Shown: positions 6,451 through 10,806 of the stretch, in pieces
Layout: each line of letters starts with the position of its first letter
Numbering within the stretch: position 1 is the stretch's first letter
NCBI GenBank assembly: GCA_030605745.1
Contig: JAUWHT010000279.1
Location: 1-10,806 of the forward strand
Direction: 5' to 3'
Length of the DNA: 10,806 nucleotides
Origin: Pirellulales bacterium
GTDB lineage: Bacteria > Planctomycetota > Planctomycetia > Pirellulales > Thermoguttaceae
Program-made: the position numbers and the translations under genes
Notes under the pieces: model-generated
Told to the model about the DNA's origin: nothing
The model's input: only the letters and a program-made list of their open reading frames with translations
Database searches by the model: none

Positions 6451-6616
6451 TTTTTTCTCCCTTATGATTGAAGCCCCTGGAATGTTCAACAACAAATGCA
6501 GATCAGTTACTCCCGCTGGCCGCCGTCTCTTGCAGCGGCTTACCGCAAGTGATCACCGTAACTTTCGCTCGGGCGCTGAACCCCTCAGGGCCTTCGCAGG
6601 CGAATTTCAGTTGGTT
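6365..6616. repeat. Near-identical junction block, copy A (P2 end / P1 start)
   Basis: These 252 bases match 9357-9608 with an offset of 2992 and only three differences (6382, 6517 and 6541, each T here and C in the other copy). The block covers the last 38 codons of P2, the whole 52-bp intergenic gap and the signal-peptide region of P1. Identity ends sharply on both sides. Confidence 0.9.
6457..6462 (-). promoter_or_regulatory. Ribosome binding site of P1
   Basis: AGGGAG on the minus strand lies six adenines before ATG 6450. The same site and spacer occur before P2 at 9449-9454, inside the identical 52-bp intergenic segment. Confidence 0.75.
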
Positions 6617-9442
6617 ATCGCCGGCAGCCAACCTCGGGACTTCACCCCGCGGCTGTACCTGCTGAACCAGCGCACCTCGCTCGTCGTACAGCTTGCAATC
6701 GGCCAGCGAATTGAACTCGATGTAGCAGCGGCTCTCCAGCGCAACTGGAAAGACGATCTTCTTGCCGCCGATGGTGACGCTTGGATTACGGAGCTTGACC
6801 TTTGCGGTCGGAAGGGCCTTGATCTGGCTCAAGTAACACCGTACCTCCTGGTCGGGCGGCAACTCGTTGTAGTAAAGGCTCAGGTTAATCATTTGGTTGC
6901 GCGGTCTTACCCGGCCCATCTCGATGTACCAACGGCTAAAACGGTAAGGCCACTTATAGTCGAAGTACCGAGCCACGTCGCGTTCGAGTACGAAGAGTTC
7001 GAAGTATCGCCACCCGACAAAGTCTATGTTGATATATTGCTCTTCGTAGGCCCTGAAGGTCGGGCCGTAGGGATTCCATAACTGCACGTTCAGAAGTTCG
7101 CCCTTACCGTCACCGTGAATCCACACGCCGACGACCCTGTGGTCGGTGAGGTCCAGCGGCCGGGAGAACGTCTTGCCCATGTGCGCCCATGCGCCGCGCG
7201 GGTTCTTGCCCGTGTTCTTCGCGGTGTAGCAAGCGGCGGCCTTCCGCGACTGAATCACGTCGGCGCAACGGGCCAGCTTGTGCGTGGCACCCTTGGCTGT
7301 TGTCCGAACCGTGAATTCGTCGTCTTTGCCGAAATCCGCCAGCACGATGTTGTCGGGAGCGTCGTACGAGCCGGCCGACAGGAGTGCCTCGATCTTGAGT
7401 TTCAGCGGCTGCGCGCCGAAGCGGTTGCTGACCTTCCAGGTACTCGTGCCGTTGTCCAGGCCCGTCACCTTGTGGCTCAGATAGTTGGTTGGAATGAACT
7501 GCCAAGTTCCGTCGTCGGTCTTTCTCAGGCGAAATTCGTCCCCGGGCGCCCTGAGCCTGGCCTTGATCGATTCAGGGACCGCGCCGGACAGACGCAGGCG
7601 CTCGTACCGGCCCATCAGGGTCAGCAGACGGAGCTTGCCGCTGGCGGAATCGACCTTCTCGCCGTGGGCCGTGACGACGTCGCCTCCGATTTCCTGGAGT
7701 TCCGCGTCGGCCGGCAAGTCCGTCACACTGATGCCCTGGAACGAAAACGACATGTCGTTACCGAGGCTCTTGCAGCACATGTAATCGACTTGGTCGTGCG
7801 TGGTCGCGTCGTGCGTGGGGCCAGGTCCCAGAAGCGCCCACCAGCCAAGCTGGTACGGCAGTAACTCGCGTTCGCGCACGCCCCGGCCATGGTCGCAATG
7901 GTAGTCTATCCACCGCTTAATCGCATGATGGGGGTAGTCCAGGGCCCCAAGCTTGCTATGAATGGGCCACATGTGGTGCGTATAGGCCGCTCCTTCGACG
8001 CCCACTGATCGCTTGAACTTCGCCAACGTCGTCAGCACCATCCTGGACATGTGGTACGAACCTTCACCCCGAGGCCCGTAAACGCTTTCCGCGCCCAGAC
8101 CGTCGAAGTAGATCATGTCGAAGCCGCACGTGTTGTACGCGTCGGCAATGGACTGTGTCAGCTTGTCGAACAAACGCGAGTGTGGATCGGGCAGATAGAA
8201 TCCGTACATCTGCGCCAGGTGACTGACGACAGTGCCCTTGTCGTGGCCGGCCGCCTTGGTTCCGTTGGCTCCGCGGATGCAGCCGGTGAACGCGTAGGGC
8301 TGTTGAGTTGAAAGGCCGGTGTACCTGATGATCTCATCGTCAATCTGGATGTCGTTGCCCCGCGAAGTGTAGCCGCCGTAAGTATCGCCCCTGGGCACTT
8401 CCACGGTGGGGATCACCTTGGCGTCGCGACTGACCCGCGCGGCGAGCGTGAAGTGCGCGTCTTTGAACAGCCCCGGGTCCGGCACGGGGCGCACCCACGG
8501 GGTGTGCTTGGAGATGCCGGAGGAGTGCATGTGCAGACCGGCCAGCATGCCCGCCGCGTGGATCTTGTCTATCACGGCCTTGACGCCGGCCAGTCCGTGC
8601 GGGTACAGGCTTCGGTTCGGCTCGTAATCCCCGTACCTGAAGCAGCCGACGAACATCATCTGCCTCATGCCGGCCAGCTTGGCCAAACGGATCCACTGGT
8701 CCACGTCCGCCTCCGAGGGACGACAAAACAGATAGGACCCGCGGGCAAGGTCCGAGTCCAGTGCCCAGGGACCGCCCACCGGTGAGCATGGCAACCCCTC
8801 AGCCTTCAGCAGTTCCCTCAAAACCGAGCGCACCTCTGCCACTGGACAGCCCACGACGGCAATCTTCGCGCCGACTAGGCCGATCCGGCGAGTGCACGCC
8901 GAGCGCAGCGTCGGCCCGTATAAAAGCACTCTGACCACACGCAGGTTCAGCGAGCGCAGGCAGACGGCAAACCTGTCATCACGGATCACCCTCGATTGGT
9001 GACCAACGTGCCCAGCAATGGTCAGGTGTAGATCCGACAGCACGAACTCGCTGACCTGCTCGTCCTTGTCGTTGATCGAGACCAGCTCGAACACGAAGTA
9101 GTGCTTCTTGACGATCACTTTGATGACCGCGGTCACTGCCGACTCGCCGAACCGGGCCGTGATTTGGCCGTCGGCATACGACAGAGCAGAAGGCGGATAG
9201 TTCTTGCCTCCCTTTTTGAGTTGGACGCAGTAGTGCGCCGGCTCCTTCGCGCAGTAGTCCTTGCCCGTCCGCTTGTCCACGAAGCTCAGGTTGCGGCCGT
9301 CCGCGCCGATGAGATATTTGACATACTCGTTTTCGAGCACGATGTCTCCCACCTGGGCGGTTTCCTCGCCGGCCTCGCAGAGTCTCGTAGAGACCAGCAC
9401 CGAGCACGTTGCGATGAGAACCGTCAGCTTTTGCAGTAGCAT
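6503..9442 (-). CDS. P2: secreted glycoside-hydrolase-like paralog of P1
   Basis: The product has 979 residues with the same layout as P1. Its first 30 residues (MLLQKLTVLIATCSVLV...) are identical to P1 and act as the signal peptide. The start at 9442 follows AGGGAG with six adenines; an upstream in-frame ATG adds 31 residues that overlap P3 coding and is unlikely. The beta-sandwich begins IVLENEYVKYLIGADGRNL. The barrel contains KIHAAGMLAGLHMHS, FDMIYFDGLG (441-450, with D447), E483 (GVEGAAYTHH) and D502 (LDYP), matching the P1 acids. The inserted module is at 361-409 (IDDEIIRYTG...RGANGT...H400). LGWWAL (532-537) and MGRYE (610-614) are shared landmarks. P2 has about 22 extra residues near 575-600 (ELQEIGGDVVTAHGEKVD). 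The C-terminal half again holds a GDGKGELLNVQL jelly-roll-like segment and an Ig-like end. The two proteins have clearly diverged outside the shared tails, so they may bind or cut different linkages. Catalysis has not been shown for either. Confidence 0.72.
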   Translation of the reverse strand: MLLQKLTVLIATCSVLVSTRLCEAGEETAQVGDIVLENEYVKYLIGADGRNLSFVDKRTGKDYCAKEPAHYCVQLKKGGKNYPPSALSYADGQITARFGESAVTAVIKVIVKKHYFVFELVSINDKDEQVSEFVLSDLHLTIAGHVGHQSRVIRDDRFAVCLRSLNLRVVRVLLYGPTLRSACTRRIGLVGAKIAVVGCPVAEVRSVLRELLKAEGLPCSPVGGPWALDSDLARGSYLFCRPSEADVDQWIRLAKLAGMRQMMFVGCFRYGDYEPNRSLYPHGLAGVKAVIDKIHAAGMLAGLHMHSSGISKHTPWVRPVPDPGLFKDAHFTLAARVSRDAKVIPTVEVPRGDTYGGYTSRGNDIQIDDEIIRYTGLSTQQPYAFTGCIRGANGTKAAGHDKGTVVSHLAQMYGFYLPDPHSRLFDKLTQSIADAYNTCGFDMIYFDGLGAESVYGPRGEGSYHMSRMVLTTLAKFKRSVGVEGAAYTHHMWPIHSKLGALDYPHHAIKRWIDYHCDHGRGVRERELLPYQLGWWALLGPGPTHDATTHDQVDYMCCKSLGNDMSFSFQGISVTDLPADAELQEIGGDVVTAHGEKVDSASGKLRLLTLMGRYERLRLSGAVPESIKARLRAPGDEFRLRKTDDGTWQFIPTNYLSHKVTGLDNGTSTWKVSNRFGAQPLKLKIEALLSAGSYDAPDNIVLADFGKDDEFTVRTTAKGATHKLARCADVIQSRKAAACYTAKNTGKNPRGAWAHMGKTFSRPLDLTDHRVVGVWIHGDGKGELLNVQLWNPYGPTFRAYEEQYINIDFVGWRYFELFVLERDVARYFDYKWPYRFSRWYIEMGRVRPRNQMINLSLYYNELPPDQEVRCYLSQIKALPTAKVKLRNPSVTIGGKKIVFPVALESRCYIEFNSLADCKLYDERGALVQQVQPRGEVPRLAAGDNQLKFACEGPEGFSARAKVTVITCGKPLQETAASGSN

Positions 9443-9608
9443 TTTTTTCTCCCTTATGATTGAAGCCCCTGGAATGTTCAACAACAAATGCAGATCAGTT
9501 ACTCCCGCCGGCCGCCGTCTCTTGCAGCGGCTCACCGCAAGTGATCACCGTAACTTTCGCTCGGGCGCTGAACCCCTCAGGGCCTTCGCAGGCGAATTTC
9601 AGTTGGTT
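9357..9608. repeat. Near-identical junction block, copy B (P3 end / P2 start)
   Basis: This is the partner of 6365-6616. It covers the last 38 codons of P3, an intergenic gap of 52 bp identical to that between P2 and P1, and the P2 signal-peptide region. Confidence 0.9.
9449..9454 (-). promoter_or_regulatory. Ribosome binding site of P2
   Basis: AGGGAG on the minus strand is followed by six adenines and ATG 9442. It chooses the start that gives a proper signal peptide. Confidence 0.75.
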
Positions 9609-10802
9609 CTCATCGGCAGCCAGGGTCGGGGCTTCACCTTGTGGCTGCACTTGCTGAACCAGCGCACCTCGCTCGTCGTAGAGCTTGCAGTCGGACATCG
9701 AGTTGAACTCGATGTAACAGCCGCTCTCCAGCGTCACTGGAAACACGATGCGCTTACCGGCTATCTCGACGCTCGGATTGCGAAGCTTGACCTTCACCGT
9801 CGGCAGCGCCTTGACGGGACTCAAGTAGCAGGTGACCGTCTCGCCGGGCGGGATATTGTGATAGTATAACTTCAGCCGAGTAATGCTATCATAGGGAACA
9901 CTACCCCGGGTGACGTGCATGTGCCAGTAGGGCCACTTATAGTCGTAAACGCGCTCGCCCTCCGGCTCGACCAGCGTGTGATAGCGCCAGCCCTTGTAGT
10001 CGACGACCACGTAGTGGTCTCCCTGCCCTTCCTGTCCTCGGCCGGCGAGTTGGAAGTTGAGCACTTCGCCCTTGCCGTCGCCGTAAACCCAGACGCCGAT
10101 AGCGCCTTTTCCTTTCAAGCTGAGCGGCGGCGAGAATCCTACGGCCATCCGCGACCAGCCCACGCGATCCTTCCGCGAGTTGGTGGCCGTGTAGCAACCG
10201 CTCGTTTTCCCGATCTTGACCTCGGTTGTTGAGGTTTCGATCTTCGGTGTTACCCCGGGCGCGGCCTCCCGGATGCGAGATATCAGCTTGCGCTCAGACG
10301 GCAGCAGGCTGGCCAACTTCGACGCATCGCTGAAGTCGGTCAACAGCGTTGCCTCCGGCGAGTTGTAAGGTGCCGGCGACAGCAGCGCCTCGATCCTGAG
10401 CTTTAGCGGCTGCGGAGCGAACCGGTTGTTCACCTTCCACACGTTGCTCGCACCGTCGATCGCCGTCACCTTGTGCTGGGTATACTCTACGGGCGCAAGC
10501 CGCCACTTATCCTGGGAGTCCTTGATCAGCGTGAACTCATCCTTCGGCACTCTGAGCTTCGCCTTGATTGATTCCGGGAAGTAGTTACTGAGCCGCAGTT
10601 GTTCGTAGCGTCCCATGATGGAGAGCAATTCAGTCCATGCCGGCGTTTCGCGGAGGCGGGCCGGGCTAAGAACGTGTTTTGAAATTACCGATGCGAGTCC
10701 CCTCCCCCTCCGGGAGAGGGTTAGGGTGAGGGTTATTCGGCAAGAAACCCCCGCTATTTGCGGTGTGATCCATGCCGCCCTCACCCTCTGCCCCTCTCCC
10801 AA
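9495..10802 (-). CDS. P3: C-terminal part of a third paralog, 5' end lost to a repeat (partial, probably broken)
   Basis: The frame is open from the right edge to TGA at 9495-9497. From LSPARLRETPAWTELLSIMG onwards (below about 10690) it aligns with the C-terminal 390 or so residues of P1 and P2: MGRYE, KVNNRFAPQPLKLRIEALL, VWVYGDGKGEVLNFQLAG, HYVVVDYKGWRYHTL, and the Ig-like end. The last 73 residues differ from P2 at only 9 places. Upstream of about 10690 the homology stops and the frame reads RITLTLTLSRRGRG, which is translated repeat DNA (palindrome at 10712-10800), not protein of this family. The signal peptide, beta-sandwich and catalytic barrel are therefore missing. Either the repeat is inserted in the gene and the rest lies beyond the window, or the gene is a truncated remnant. 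No start codon with a ribosome binding site is visible. If not translated alone, its main role here is as the upstream end of the operon. Confidence 0.6.
   Translation of the reverse strand: MGEGQRVRAAWITPQIAGVSCRITLTLTLSRRGRGLASVISKHVLSPARLRETPAWTELLSIMGRYEQLRLSNYFPESIKAKLRVPKDEFTLIKDSQDKWRLAPVEYTQHKVTAIDGASNVWKVNNRFAPQPLKLRIEALLSPAPYNSPEATLLTDFSDASKLASLLPSERKLISRIREAAPGVTPKIETSTTEVKIGKTSGCYTATNSRKDRVGWSRMAVGFSPPLSLKGKGAIGVWVYGDGKGEVLNFQLAGRGQEGQGDHYVVVDYKGWRYHTLVEPEGERVYDYKWPYWHMHVTRGSVPYDSITRLKLYYHNIPPGETVTCYLSPVKALPTVKVKLRNPSVEIAGKRIVFPVTLESGCYIEFNSMSDCKLYDERGALVQQVQPQGEAPTLAADENQLKFACEGPEGFSARAKVTVITCGEPLQETAAGGSN
10712..10800. repeat. G/C-rich palindromic dispersed repeat interrupting P3
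   Basis: The left arm at 10712-10732 (GGGAGAGGG then TTAGGGTGAGGG) is nearly the reverse complement of the right arm at 10778-10800 (CCCTCACCCTCTG then CCCCTCTCCC). They enclose a 45-base centre. Repeats of this 'CCCTCACCC...CCTCTCCC' kind, which translate as LTLTLS, are common as dispersed elements in many bacterial genomes. This one sits where P3 loses its homology and runs into the window edge. Confidence 0.75.
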
Positions 10803-10806
10803 AGGG

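Noticed and set aside
6451..6502. Possible internal promoter (TTGAAC ... CATAAG) in the gap before P1, also in the gap before P2
   Set aside because: Each box matches the consensus at only four of six positions, and transcription would start within the ribosome binding site. The gap is better explained as a simple intergenic spacer copied with the junction block.
10712..10800. Rho-independent terminator formed by the palindrome at the right edge
   Set aside because: The arms are 45 bases apart, no T-run follows on either strand, and the sequence resembles a dispersed repeat that splits a coding region.

Overview
The window looks like a GC-rich accessory region from a heterotrophic Gram-negative bacterium. 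Large secreted glycoside-hydrolase-like paralogs, a Tat-type signal peptide, small toxin-antitoxin-like genes and many short dispersed or palindromic repeats fit the Planctomycetota/Lentisphaerota/Verrucomicrobiota group best. This is an inference from style, because no marker gene is present. The right edge lies inside a G/C-rich palindromic repeat of a kind that often breaks assemblies.

Left part (1-1851, + strand). The C-terminal end of a Phd/YefM-like antitoxin is followed by a DUF4160 gene and a DUF2442 gene 11 bp apart, a pairing reminiscent of toxin-antitoxin modules. A 329-base stretch (818-1146) follows with only remnants of small reading frames and two copies of a short ATTGTGTC-type motif. 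Next comes an orphan gene for a cytoplasmic PH/GRAM-like domain tethered by two C-terminal membrane helices. A third, inverted copy of the motif lies just beyond that gene.

Middle (1852-2327). This gene-poor spacer separates the convergent + and - strand units. It holds GGGCGGCTTGGGG direct repeats and a large imperfect palindrome made of AATTG/TTGCAA units, placed where the minus-strand operon should terminate.

Right part (2328-10806, - strand). This is one apparent operon, read right to left: a broken or partial third paralog (P3), paralog P2 (979 aa), paralog P1 (954 aa), then an oligogalacturonate-lyase-like beta-propeller protein (PL22-like, 406 aa). P1 and P2 are exported proteins with an N-terminal beta-sandwich, a TIM-barrel-like centre containing a conserved FDMIYFDG motif, an inserted 'IDDE...RGA.GT..H' module, and C-terminal jelly-roll/Ig-like parts. 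The likely common job is breakdown of an acidic plant- or algal-type polysaccharide such as a pectin or rhamnogalacturonan-like polymer. That substrate is inferred only from the lyase neighbour. The two gene junctions share a 252-bp block with only three differences, while the rest of the paralogs has diverged strongly, which points to recent recombination or gene conversion at the junctions.
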